Origin: Tetmemena sp. SeJ-2015
Taxonomy: Eukaryota > Ciliophora > Spirotrichea > Sporadotrichida > Oxytrichidae
Reading direction: 5' to 3'
Length of the DNA: 64,000 nt
Assembly: GCA_027382625.1 (NCBI GenBank)
Contig: JAJKFJ010022828.1
Span: forward strand, 186,001 to 250,000
Below, piece by piece: positions 38,914 through 49,094 of this stretch (the first letter of the stretch is position 1; every line of letters starts with the position of its first letter). The position numbers and the translations under genes were made by a program. A model generated the notes under the pieces. That model ran no database searches, was not told the DNA's origin, and saw nothing but the letters and a program-made list of their open reading frames with translations.

Positions 38914-41184
38914 ATGACGGCCGACATGAAGTTCGGGCAGGCGCAGAACCTGACCCGGCGCGAGGATCTGCGGTTCCTGACCGGCAAGGGGCGCTATGCC
39001 AGCGACATCGTGCCGGAAGGGGCGCTGGTCGCGCATTTCCTGCGCTCGGACCGGGCCCATGGCGCGATCACGGCGCTGGATGCGACCGAGGCGCGCGGGA
39101 TGCCCGGCGTGGCGGCGGTGCTGACGGCGGCGGACCTGCGCGCTGCGGGGGTGACGCTGGAGATGTGGGCCATGGTGGTGAAGGGCGGCGCCACCCCGGC
39201 GCGGCCGGTTCTGGCCGAGGGCCATGTCCGCCATGTCGGCGAGGCCCTGGCCTGCGTGATCGCGGAAAGCCCCGAACAGGCGATGGATGCGGCAGAAGCG
39301 ATCATCGTCGAGATCGACGAGTTGGACCCCGTTCTGGCTTTGGAGCCGGGTCTGGCGTCGATACATCCCGGCGCCGCCGACAACCTGGCCTTCACCTATG
39401 ACGCCGGCGATGCGGCGGGCACGGCGGCGGCGCTGGCGGCCAGCCACCGGGTGGTGGCGATGGAGGTGCTGCACAACCGCGTCACCGCTGCCTCGATGGA
39501 GCCGCGGGCGGCCTGGGCGGACTGGGATGGCAAGCGGCTACACCTTTGCGTCTCGGGGCAGGGGGTGTGGTTCCAGAAAGCGGAACTTGCCCGGATGCTG
39601 GGGCTCAAGAAGGCCGATGTGCGGGTGACAACGCCGGATGTGGGCGGCGGCTTCGGCATGAAGTCGATGTGCTATCCGGAATATGTGGTGATCGCGCAGG
39701 CGGCGCGGATGCTGGGCCGGCCGGTGGCCTGGGTCTCGACCCGGACCGAGGCGATGCTGACCGACAATGGCGGTCGCGATCTGGTGGCGCGGGTGGAAAT
39801 GGGCTTTGACGCGGGCCACCGGATGACGGGCTACCGCGTTAACCTCGTGTCCAATCTGGGTGCCTATAATTCCCAGTTCGGGCAGGAGATTCAGTCGGAG
39901 CTGTTCGCCAAGGTGCTGTGCGGGGTCTATGACATTCCCAAGGCGCATCTGCACGCGGTCGGGGTCTATACCAACACCGCGCCGGTCGATGCCTATCGCG
40001 GTGCCGGTCGGCCCGAGGCGATCATGACGATCGAGCGTCTGGTGGATGAGGCGGCGCGGCAATTGGGCACCGACCCTTTCACGCTGCGGGCGCTGAACCA
40101 TGTGAAGACCTTCCTGCCACGACGATGGTGGGCGAGTCGTCGATGTCGGAGATTCGGGCCGTGCTGGCGGCGGCGCAAGCCCGCGCCGATCTGCCGGGCC
40201 TGGCAGCGCGCCGGGCGGCCAGCGCCGCAAAAGGTCGGGTTCGCGGCCTGGGCACCTGCCAGTATATCGAGGCTATTCTCGGCTCACCCGAGGAAACCGC
40301 GCGGCTGACGCTGGATGGCGATGGCGGCGCGACGATCTATGTCGGCACGCAGTCGAACGGGCAGGGCCATGAATCGGTCTATGCCCGCATGGTCGCTGCC
40401 GCGACCGGCCTGCCCGCCGATCTGGTGCGCGTGGTCGAAGGCGACAGCGATGCCATTCCCAAGGGCGGCGGCACCGGCGGCTCGCGGTCGTCACGGTGCA
40501 GGGCACGGCGGCGCGCAAGACGGTTCAGCAGATGGTCGCGGCATTCCAGGCCTTCCTGGCTGAGGAATGGGGGGCGGAAAGCGTCGACTATGCCGAGGGC
40601 GAGTTTGCCGCCCCCGGCACCAACCGCAAGGCGGGTTTTGCCGAGGCGGCGGCGCTGGCGCGTGACCGGGGCCGGGCCGATCTTTGCGATCAAAGCGCCA
40701 CGATCACGCTGGAGGGGCGGTCCTTCCCCAATGGCGTCCATCTTTGCGAGGTCGAGATTGACCCGAGACCGGGGCTTTGACCCTGGACCGTTACACCGTG
40801 GTCGATGATTTCGGCACGCTGATCGCGCCCAATCTGGTTGAGGGCCAGGTTCAGGGCGGTCTTGCCCAGGGCTTCGGCCAGGCCGTGACCGAGGATTTCC
40901 GCTATGACGCGACCGGGCAGGTCCTGACCGGCAGTTTCATGGATTACGGGATGCCGCGCGCCGATCAGGTGCCGGGCATGGATTTCTCGACCCTGCCGAC
41001 GATCACCACAACCAACCCGCTGGGCATGAAGGGCTGCGGCGAGGCCGGAACCGTGGGCGCGCTCGCCGCGATCTCGAACGCGGTGCGCGATGCGCTTGCG
41101 CCCCTGGGCGTCGCCCGCGTCGACATGCCCTTCACGCCCTTGCGCCTGTGGCAGATGATCGAAGAGGCCAAGAGTGCTGCTTGA
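38914..41184 (+). CDS. molybdopterin-dependent oxidoreductase large subunit, frameshifted
   Basis: A xanthine dehydrogenase/aerobic-CO-dehydrogenase-type (CoxL-like) catalytic subunit of about 755 residues. The N-terminal NLTRREDLRFLTGKGRYASD and HFLRSDRAHGAI, the DVGGGFGMKSMCYPEYVVIA motif, DAYRGAGRPEA (the form II loop, not the CO-oxidising AYRCSFR) and the C-terminal GCGEAGTVGALAAISN with the general-base Glu are visible. It hydroxylates an aldehyde or N-heterocycle using Mo-cytosine dinucleotide. No FAD or 2Fe-2S subunit gene is adjacent. Frame breaks lie near 40115, 40490 and 40770. Its 3' end overlaps the next gene. Confidence 0.9.
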
Positions 41185-42246
41185 CCGCCTTCGGAGCTGG
41201 TTCCGCCGCCGCCCGGTCGCCGAGACCGAGCAGCGGCGGCACCGAACCGGGGCGGTGCGCGGCGGGTCGATCATGTGATCATCCTCGACGGCACGATGTC
41301 ATCGCTTGAGCCGGGGCAGGAATCCAATGCCGGTCTGACCTACCGGCTTCTGGCCGAGGGCGGGCCGAAGGTGCACCGGACGCTGTATTACCAGCCGGGC
41401 CTGCAATGGCAGGGGTGGCGGCGCGGCATGGATATCGTTCAGGGACGCGGCATCAACCGGCTGATCATGCGGGCCTATGGCCATCTGGCCAGCCATTACC
41501 GCGATGGCGACCGCATCTTCCTGCTGGGCTATTCGCGCGGTGCCTTCGCGGTGCGCAGCCTTGCCGGGGTGATCGACCGCGTGGGTCTTCTGCACCATAC
41601 GGCCGCGCTGGAACGCAATGTCCGCCTGGTCTTCGCGCTTCATAGAACCCCGACAGCGCCGCCGCACGGGATTTCGCGCGGCTGAACTGCCATGCCGAAG
41701 CACCGATCGAGATGGTGGGGGTCTGGGATACGGTCAAGGCCCTGGGCATCCGGCTGCCGCTGCTGTGGATCTTCGCCGACAAGCGCAACGCCTTTCACAA
41801 CCATCAGCTCGGCGCCTCGATCCGCCACGGCTTTCATGCCCTGGCGCTGGATGAGACGCGGGTCGTCTTTTCGCCGGTCCTGTGGGATTGCCCGCCGGAT
41901 GGGAGGGCAATGTCGAGCAGGTCTGGTTCCGGGGCGCGCATGGCGATATCGGCGGCCAAATCGGCAGCTTCGATCCGGCGCGGCCCCTGGCGAATATCCC
42001 TGACCTGGATGCTCGACCGGGCGGAAAGCTGTGGCCTTGCACTGCCGACGGGCTGGCGCGCGCGCTTTCCCTGCGATCCGATGGCGCCGATGGTCGGCAC
42101 CTGGATGAGCTGGGGCAAGTGGTTCCTCTATCGCCGCCGCCGCCGGATCGGCCTTGACCGTTCGGAACGCCTGCATGAAAGCGTGCCGCAGCGCGCCCGC
42201 CGCCGCTGGCCGGCCGCCCTTGCCGCAGGCCGCCCGGCGGGAATAG
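41174..42246 (+). pseudogene. DUF2235 alpha/beta-hydrolase (Tle1-like), frameshifted
   Basis: A predicted phospholipase-like hydrolase of about 355 residues. A GTG at 41174 inside the end of the preceding gene begins LLDRLRSWFRRRPVAETEQR. After a frame change the DUF2235 core follows: IILDGTMSSLEPGQESNAGL, WRRGMDIVQGRGINRLIMRA and the nucleophile elbow GYSRG in FLLGYSRGAFAVRSLAGVI. PIEMVGVWDTVKALGIRLPL and VWFRGAHGDIGGQIGSFDPA contain the Asp and His expected for the triad. DUF2235 includes type VI effectors of the Tle1 group and housekeeping paralogues; no secretion genes are nearby. Three or more frame changes are required. Confidence 0.78.
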
Positions 42247-42265
42247 GGGACTTCCGCTCTTCCCC

Positions 42266-42320
42266 CTTCATCGCGGCTCAAATACTCTCACGGGGTCCGG
42301 GGGCAGAAAGCCCCCGGGGG
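42266..42320 (-). repeat. dispersed hairpin-plus-tail element
   Basis: On the minus strand a hairpin CCGGGGGC/GCCCCCGG with loop TTTCT is followed by GGACCCCGTGAGAGTATTTG and AGCCGCGATGAAG. It is the best-formed minus-strand copy of the element also seen at 28630, 32095 and 52368, and lies between DUF2235 and the amidase gene. Confidence 0.6.
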
Positions 42321-42345
42321 TTCAACCAGAGATCCGGTCCCACAG

Positions 42346-43221
42346 ATGCGTCCAGTCACCTTCGCCGCCACCCAATTCGCCTGTTCCTGGGATCTTCCCG
42401 CCAATGCCGATGCCGCCGAACGGGTGATCCGTGCCGCCGCCGCAAAGGGGGCGCAGGTCATCCTGGTGCAGGAACTGTTCGAGGCCCCCTATTTCTGCAT
42501 CGAGGAGCGGGCAGAGTATTTCGCGCTTGCCCGGCCCGCTGCGGGCCACCCGCTGATCGCGCGCTTTCAGGCGCTGGCGAAAGAGCTGGGTGTGGTGCTG
42601 CCCTGTTCCTTCTTCGAACGCGCGGGGCAGGCCCATTTCAACAGCCTAGCCATGATCGATGCCGATGGGCGCGATCTGGGCGTCTATCGCAAAAGCCATA
42701 TCCCGCAGGGGCCGGGCTATGAGGAGAAATACTATTTCTCGCCCGGCGATACCGGCTTCAAGGTCTGGGACACTGCCTTTGGCCGCCTCGGTGTGGCGAT
42801 CTGCTGGGATCAATGGTTCCCCGAGGCGGCGCGGTCGATGGCGCTGATGGGGGCCGAGGCGCTTCTCTACCCCACCGCGATCGGATCGGAGCCGCCCAGC
42901 CCCGGCTATGACAGCGCCAGCCATTGGGAAATGGTGATGCGCGGCCATGCGGCGGCGAACATCCTGCCGGTCGTCGCCTCGAACCGGATCGGGCGCGAGG
43001 AAGCCCCGGGCGGGACGGACGTGACCTTCTACGGTTCCAGTTTCATCGCTGACCAGACCGGGGCGGTGCTGGCAAAGGCCGGGCGTGTGGGGGAGGAGGT
43101 GCTGGTGGCGACGGTCGATCTTGATGCCATCGCCGCGCTGCGGGCAAGCTGGGGCCTGTTCCGCGACCGCCGGGTGGATCTTTATGGCCGCATCGCCACG
43201 CTGGACGGTCAGAGCCGGTAG
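42346..43221 (+). CDS. aguB: N-carbamoylputrescine amidase
   Basis: An intact 291-residue nitrilase-superfamily enzyme that hydrolyses N-carbamoylputrescine to putrescine, CO2 and ammonia. The catalytic triad is visible: E43 in VQELFEAPYFC, K116 in VYRKSHIPQG and C153 in VAICWDQWFPEAA. The long GPGYEEKYYFSPGDTGFKVW loop and PSPGYDSASHWEMVMRGHAA are typical of AguB. It completes the agmatine route to putrescine; the agmatine deiminase (AguA) is not in the window, but an ornithine/lysine decarboxylase lies 3.5 kb upstream. The 3' end overlaps the convergent DUF1624 gene by 13 bases. Confidence 0.94.
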   Translation: MRPVTFAATQFACSWDLPANADAAERVIRAAAAKGAQVILVQELFEAPYFCIEERAEYFALARPAAGHPLIARFQALAKELGVVLPCSFFERAGQAHFNSLAMIDADGRDLGVYRKSHIPQGPGYEEKYYFSPGDTGFKVWDTAFGRLGVAICWDQWFPEAARSMALMGAEALLYPTAIGSEPPSPGYDSASHWEMVMRGHAAANILPVVASNRIGREEAPGGTDVTFYGSSFIADQTGAVLAKAGRVGEEVLVATVDLDAIAALRASWGLFRDRRVDLYGRIATLDGQSR

Positions 43222-43933
43222 GACAGCCAGGTTGCCGCGAAGACCAGTCCGATCAGGACCGGCTGGTGGACCAGATAGATCGCCAGCGTGTGCTGGCCGG
43301 GCCAGGCGAGGCGGCGCAGCAGCGGCGTCTCGACAGGCCAGTGGCGAACCTCTCCCACAGCCCAGATAGGTGAAGATCCGGCCGTCGCGATGCCCGCAAG
43401 GAAGGCGCGCCCATGGGAAGAAGGGTTCGAAATCCGGGTGATGGGCGGTAATCGCAAGCCGGTCAGACTAGCCAGCCGCCAAACGAGGGATGGCTGAAGA
43501 GATAGGGCAGGGCGAAGATCGCCGCCGCGAAGGCCAGCGTGAGCCAAGCGGGCAGGCGCAGGAAGGCAAGGCCAAAGAGGCTGGAGACGGCAATGGACTG
43601 CAGGATGCCGTAGAAGACCGGTGTGCCGGGCATGGCCAGCGCCGTGGCTCCGGTGACCAGCAGGGAAGCTGCGACGATCTTGCCCAGGCGGCGCCAGAAG
43701 GCGGGCCAGCGGATGCCCGCGCCATGGGACAGCCAAAGCGAGACACCGGCCAGGAAGATGAAGGACCCGGCGGTCAGCCGCGCGTGATACCAGAACCAGC
43801 CGGTGACCGAGGTGTAGGGCGGCACCCAGCCGAACAGGTCGAGGTCATAGGTGAAATGGAAGGTCACCATGCCCAGCAGCGCCAGGGTCCGCGCCAGATC
43901 CAGCGCGAGGATGCGCCCCTTGCCTTCGGCCAT
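43209..43933 (-). CDS. DUF1624 (heparan-alpha-glucosaminide acetyltransferase-like) membrane protein, frameshifted
   Basis: A multi-pass membrane protein of about 240 residues. The first helix is RILALDLARTLALLGMVTFH, with the family's R-x-x-A-L-x-x-M-x-x-F-H-x-x-x-D pattern; GSFIFLAGVSLWLSHGAGIR and FYGILQSIAVSSLFGLAFL follow. The C-terminal helix (LAIYLVHQPVLIGLVFAATW) is in another frame. This matches DUF1624, related to acyltransferases that move acetyl groups across membranes; the substrate is unknown. Frame breaks lie between 43330 and 43490. The start at 43933 has an AGGAGCAG site; 43972 is an alternative. Confidence 0.85.
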
Positions 43934-43999
43934 GGCCTGCTCCTGCACCTGTCCGGCCCCTGATTGCGCCATCGTCCGGGGCAGGGCAAGCCAAATGAA

Positions 44000-44023
44000 A
44001 AGGGCGGCCCCGGGGCCGCCCTT
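44000..44023 (-). terminator. rho-independent terminator of gltA
   Basis: AAGGGCGGCCCC and GGGGCCGCCCTT form a perfect 12-bp inverted repeat starting 24 bases after the gltA stop codon on the minus strand, followed by TTCATTTGG. Confidence 0.8.
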
Positions 44024-44046
44024 CAAGACATCGCGATGGCCGAGGC

Positions 44047-45336
44047 TCAGCGGTGGCGCAGATCGACATAGTCGCGCTTGGCCGCGCCGACATAAAGCTG
44101 GCGCGGACGGCCGATCTTGAGCGCCGGATCGGCGATCATCTCTTTCCACTGCGAAATCCACCCCACCGTCCGCGAAATCGCAAAGATCGGCGTGAACATC
44201 GAGGTGGGGAACCCCATCGCTTCCAGAATGATACCGGAATAGAAATCGACGTTCGGATAAAGCTTCTTCGAGATGAAGTAATCATCCGACAGCGCGATCC
44301 GCTCCAGCTCTTTCGCCACCTGCAACAGCGGGTTGTTATGCGCGCCAAGCAGCTCCAACACCTCGTCCGCCGATTCCTTCATCACCGTCGCGCGCGGGTC
44401 AAAGTTCTTGTAGACGCGGTGGCCAAAGCCCATCAGGCGGAAGCCCGAATTCTTGTCCTTCGCCTTGGCGACATATTCCGGGATCCGGTCGACCGTGCCG
44501 ATTTCCTTGAGCATTTCAAGACAGGCCTGATTGGCCCCGCCATGCGCCGGACCCCACAGGCAGGCAATCCCCGCCGCGATGCAGGCAAAGGGGTTCGCCC
44601 CCGACGATCCCGCCAGACGCACCGTGCTGGTCGATGCGTTCTGCTCGTGATCGGCATGGAGCATCATGATCCGGTCCATCGCCTTTTCCAGCACCGGATT
44701 GACCACGTAATCCTCGGCCGGAACCGCAAAGCACATATGCAGGAAGTTGCCCGCATAGCTCAGAGAATTCTTCGGATAAACAAAGGGTTGTCCGACCGAA
44801 TACTTATAGGCCATCGCCGCGATCGTCGGCAGTTTCGCGACCATGCGGATTGCCGCAACCTCGCGCTGCCACGGATCGTTGATGTCGAGGCTGTCGTGAT
44901 AGAACGCCGACATGGCCCCGACCACGCCCACCATCGTCGCCATCGGGTGGCTGTCACGGCGGAACCCGCGGAAGAAGTTGTGCATCTGTTCATGCACCAT
45001 CGTGTGCTTGGTCACGCGATCCGAGAAATCGGCCAGTTGGTCATGCGTCGGCAGTTCGCCGTACAGAAGCAGGTAGCAGCATTCCAGATAGCTGGACTTC
45101 TCGGCAAGCTGTTCGATCGGATAGCCGCGATACAGAAGCTCGCCCACATCGCCGTCGATATAGGTGATGGTCGACTCGCAAGAGGCAGTCGAGGTGAAGC
45201 CCGGGTCATAGGTGAAGACATCGGCCTGACCGTACAGCTTGCGGATGTCGAGCACATCCGGCCCCGCCGTCGGCGACATCACTGGCAGGTCGAAGCTTTT
45301 CCCGTCAAGCGTCAGTGTGGCTTTGCGGTTTGACAT
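44047..45336 (-). CDS. gltA: citrate synthase (type II)
   Basis: An intact 429-residue hexameric-type citrate synthase that condenses oxaloacetate with acetyl-CoA at the entry of the TCA cycle. Landmarks are [20 protein letters not shown] near the N-terminus, [40 protein letters not shown] with an active-site His, [20 protein letters not shown] with the second His, and [17 protein letters not shown] with the catalytic Asp. ATG 45336 ([19 protein letters not shown]) fits the family N-terminus; an ATG two codons upstream is also in frame. It is transcribed in the same direction as gltX and ends at a strong terminator. Confidence 0.97.
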   Translation of the reverse strand: MSNRKATLTLDGKSFDLPVMSPTAGPDVLDIRKLYGQADVFTYDPGFTSTASCESTITYIDGDVGELLYRGYPIEQLAEKSSYLECCYLLLYGELPTHDQLADFSDRVTKHTMVHEQMHNFFRGFRRDSHPMATMVGVVGAMSAFYHDSLDINDPWQREVAAIRMVAKLPTIAAMAYKYSVGQPFVYPKNSLSYAGNFLHMCFAVPAEDYVVNPVLEKAMDRIMMLHADHEQNASTSTVRLAGSSGANPFACIAAGIACLWGPAHGGANQACLEMLKEIGTVDRIPEYVAKAKDKNSGFRLMGFGHRVYKNFDPRATVMKESADEVLELLGAHNNPLLQVAKELERIALSDDYFISKKLYPNVDFYSGIILEAMGFPTSMFTPIFAISRTVGWISQWKEMIADPALKIGRPRQLYVGAAKRDYVDLRHR

Positions 45337-45404
45337 AGGCAAGTTCCCCGTTCTGGGCCGGTCGCGCGCGGCAGCGCGGCCTCCGGCCGGTGGCCAAATA
45401 TCGC

Positions 45405-45420
45405 GCCCCTGAGCAGGGGC
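45405..45420 (-). terminator. short hairpin after gltX
   Basis: GCCCCT and AGGGGC pair around a 4-base loop about 25 bases downstream of the gltX stop on the minus strand, followed by GCGATATTT. The stem is short, so termination is only possible, not shown. Confidence 0.4.
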
Positions 45421-45445
45421 AGGCGCAAGGCAGAGGGGACGCGCG

Positions 45446-46854
45446 CTATTGGGCGGCGGCGTCCGTCAGCCGCGCAATCGTCTCGTCCCGACCGATGACA
45501 AGCATCATGTCATAAACCGATGGCGTCACGCTGCGACCGGCAAGGGCGGCGCGCAGCGGGGCTGCAAGCTTGCCGAATCCGATGCCGTTCTCAGCCGCGA
45601 TTCCAGTCAGAATGGGTTCTAGCGACTCTTTCGTCCAGCTAACAGTTTGCAGGCGCGGCGTCAACGATTTCAGTATACCACGGGATACCGTATCCAGCGA
45701 CGCTCGGCCTTCTCATCGCGCGAGATGGGGCGGTCAACCAAGGCAAAGCGCGCTTTTTCAAGTAGTTCCGGGAAAGTCTTCGCGCGTTCCTTGAGCGCCT
45801 CCATTGCGGCGGACATACGCGTGCGTTGCAGGTCGGTCAGCGCGGGCTGGCCCGTCTCTGCCAAGAAGGCTTCCAGTTCTTGCAGCAGTGCAGCATCGTT
45901 CATCATCGCGATATGCTGGCCGCAGATGTTTTCCAGCTTCTTGAAATCCAGCCGCGCCGGCGCCCGGCCGATGCCGTCGAGCGAGAAGGCGGCCTTAGCC
46001 TCTTCGGTCGAGAAGATCTCCATATCCCCGCTGGCCCAGCCGAGGCGGGTCAGGTAATTGCGCATGCCTGCCGCCGGGTAGCCCATGGCCTGGTATTCCT
46101 CGAGCCCGGTCGCGCCATGGCGTTTCGACAGTTTCTTGCCGTCGGGTCCGTGGATCAGCGGAATATGCGCCCAGACCGGAATATCCCAGCCCATCGCGTC
46201 GTAAACCATCTGCTGGCGGGCCGCGTTGTTCAGGTGATCGTCGCCACGGATCACATGGGTCACGCCCATGTCATGGTCATCGACCACCACCGCCAGCATA
46301 TAGGTCGGCGTGCCATCCGACCGCAGCACGATCATATCGTCCAGCGTCTCGTTGCGGATGATCACATCGCCCTGGACCTGGTCGCGGATGACGGTCTCGC
46401 CGCTGCGTGGCGCCTTCATGCGGATCACATAGGGCGCGCCGGTCGGATAGGTTTCGGGATCGGCGTCGCGCCAGGGCGAGAGGAAGACCGGATAGCTGAC
46501 ACCGCGCGCCTTTTCCGCCTCGCGGAAGGCCTCGATCTCGGCGGCGGTCGAGAAGCAGCGATAGGCCGTGCCGCGCCCCAGCATCTGATGCGCCACCTCG
46601 GCGTGGCGGTCCTTGCGCCCGAACTGGCTGACGGCCTCGCCATCCCAATCGAGACCCAGCCAGCGCAAGCCTTGCAGGATCGCCGCCGTTGCCTCGGGCG
46701 TTGACCGCTCGCGATCCGTATCCTCGATCCGCAGCAGGAACTTGCCGCCGCGCCCGCGGGCGTAAAGCCAGTTGAACAGCGCCGTCCGCCCGCCGCCGAT
46801 ATGCAGATACCCCGTGGGCGAGGGCGCAAAACGGGTGACGATCTCGGCGGTCAT
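45446..46854 (-). CDS. gltX: glutamyl-tRNA synthetase, one frameshift
   Basis: GluRS charges tRNA-Glu and, in organisms with GatCAB, also tRNA-Gln. The HIGH-type motif is in [20 protein letters not shown], the KMSKS-type motif is [20 protein letters not shown], and [17 protein letters not shown] sequence ([20 protein letters not shown]) is typical. The anticodon-binding domain runs through [12 protein letters not shown] to a C-terminal part in another frame ([35 protein letters not shown]), with the break near 45690. Total length of about 470 residues is normal. The DNA from about 45590 to 45800 is less GC-rich than the rest of the gene. gatB is present in this window, consistent with a GatCAB route. 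Confidence 0.95.
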
Positions 46855-46933
46855 GGGAGGTTAACCTTTCGGAAACCATGACGGGCAGGCTGGGCGGCGC
46901 AAGGCGGCGCGGGCCGGGCGGCGTCAGGGTGCA

Positions 46934-49081
46934 ATGAAGGACGCGGTGTTGAGCCCGCGGGGCATTTGGCGCGCATTTAGACGGGAGGGGGAAGGCAAGG
47001 TCGGGCTGGTCGGCCGGATCGCGGGGGGATGCTGGCGCGCTGCGCGGTCAGGCGCGCGCGCGGGCGGCTGTTCCCTTTGCCGTCGTGGCGCTGGGCATCT
47101 GCATCGCACATGTTCGGCTGGCGACGAGCCGGCCCGTCGGATATGCCACGGCATTGGCGGTCACGCTGTCGGGCCTTGCGGTCCTGCTGCGGGCCCTGAT
47201 CTGCTGCGGCCCCTGGCGGCTTTGTCGCGGCGCTGGCGCTTGGCTTTCTGGCCGCCGGCCTGCGCGCGCATCTTCAGGACGCGCCCATGCTGAGTTTCCG
47301 CTATTTCGGCCCGGTCGAGGGCCGGGTGATCGAGATCGACCGCTCCGCGACCGACGCCTTGCGCATCACGCTGGACCGGTGGTGCTGGAAGATCTGGCCC
47401 CGCACGCACGCCGCTGCGGGTGCGGGTGTCGCTGCATGGCGATCCGATGCACGACCCGCAGCCGGGCGAGACGGTGATGGTCACCGCCTCGCTGGCCGCC
47501 CCCGATCGCGCGGTCGAGCCGGGGGGCTTTGATTTCCGCCGCATGGCCTATTTCGAGCGGCTGGGGGCGGTGGGCTATACGCGCAACCCGGTGATGCTGC
47601 TGGAACCTGCCGGGCGGGGCGAGGCCTGGATCGGGCGGCTGCGCGCCCATCTGTCTGCCTATATGAAGGCGGCGATCCCGGGTGAGGCCGGGGCCTTCGC
47701 CTCGGGCGCGATGACGGGGCGACCGGTCGGGCTGTCCTTGCCAGGCCACGTCGAGGCGCTGCGCGACATCGCTCGCTCGCCATCTGCTGGCGATTTCGGG
47801 GATGAACCTGGCCTTTCTGATCAGCTTCCTTTGCATGCTGTTTGCGCAGGGATGCCGGTGCCGTGTGCTGGCGGTGCGGTTGTGACAGGCAAGAAAGCTT
47901 TCGGCGTGTTGTCGCTGGCGGTGGCTGTTTCTACCTGTCCTGTCCGGCGCCAATGTGGCGACGGAACGGCCTTCGTGATGGTCTGCGTGATGCTGGCGCG
48001 CGGTGCTGCTGGACCGCCGCGCGATCACGCTGCGCTCGGCGGCGCTGGCGGGGGCGGTCCTGCTCTTGTGGCAGCCCGAGGTGCTGCTGGCGCCGGGCTT
48101 ACAGATGTCGATGGCGCGGACGTGGCTTGTGGTGGGGTTTCAGGCGCTGGACCGGGGGTGATGCGGGGCGCTGGCCGCGCTGGAGCCTGCGCCGTCTTCA
48201 CGCTGGTCGCGAGTGCCTTGCCGGTGTCGCGCCCGCGCCCTTTGCGGCGGCGCATTTCAACCGCTTCGCCGATTACGGCTTTCTCGCCAACCTGCTGACG
48301 GTGCCGGTGATGGGGTGGTGATGCCCTGGGGGCGCTGGCGGTGCTGCTTGCGCCCTTGGCCTGGCGGGCCTGCCGCTTTGGGCCATGGGTCTGTGCTGCG
48401 ACTGGATCCTGTCTGTCGCCTATCGGGTGGCCGGGATGGAAGGGGCGGTCACCGGATCCGCGCGCCGGACCAGGGTTCTGGCGGCGCTGACCCTGGCGCC
48501 CTGTGGCTGATCCTCTGGCCCGGCGGTCGTCTGGCCGGGTTGCTGCGGTGGTACTGGCCCTGGCGATCTGGCCGCTGGCGGGGCGGCCCGACCTGCTGAT
48601 TTCGGGCGACGGGCGGGCTTTTGGGGCTGATGGCCCGAGGACGTGCGCTTTCGGCCGCAAGGGCGGCGGCTTTGCCGCGCAGAACTGGCTGGAAAACGAT
48701 GGATCTGGCGGGCAAGAGGTGGCCGCGGCGCGGGCGGCTTTTCCGGCCGAAAGGCGCGCGGGAATTCGCCCTGGCCGGGCTGCGCGGCGTGGCGCTGTCG
48801 GGCAAGGGGCCGAGGCAGCGCTGCCTGCGGCCTGCGCCGGGCATGATCTGGTGGTGATCGCGGTGGCGCTTGCGCCCGGGGCGACGCCGGAAGGCTGCCG
48901 GGTGATCGACCAGCGGCTTCTGGCCCAGACCGGACCCTTGGCGCTGCGGATCACCGACAGGGGCATCTCGGTCGAGGCCGCGCGCGAGGGCGGTCGGATC
49001 TGGTCAGGCAGACCAATGGAGGCGGCGCTGATCGCCGGGCTCTTGCCCGAACCATTGCGGCTGGCGCAGGCCGGGCCATAG
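46934..49081 (+). pseudogene. comEC: ComEC/Rec2 family DNA-uptake membrane protein, heavily frameshifted
   Basis: ComEC forms the inner-membrane channel for transformation. The DUF4131-type N-terminal domain reads RYFGPVEGRVIEIDRSATDA, LRITLD, VRVSLHGDPMHDPQPGETVM and GGFDFRRMAYFERLGAVGYT. The competence membrane domain (about 47640-48450) is visible as short hydrophobic stretches in changing frames. A C-terminal part that normally folds as a metallo-beta-lactamase-like domain ends VIDQRLLAQTGPLALRITDR, GISVEAAREGGRIWSGRP and LLPEPLRLAQAGP at 49081. At least eight frame changes occur. It lies between gltX and the convergent lexA. Confidence 0.75.
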
Positions 49082-49094
49082 GGCCAGGCCGCAG

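Noticed and set aside
37618..39474. A 618-codon minus-strand open frame across the decarboxylase and oxidoreductase
   Set aside because: It spans two clearly coding plus-strand genes and the gap between them, and contains no recognisable motif.
41174..42246. A type VI secretion effector-immunity pair around the DUF2235 gene
   Set aside because: The neighbours are an oxidoreductase and an amidase, and no vgrG, hcp or small immunity-like gene is nearby.
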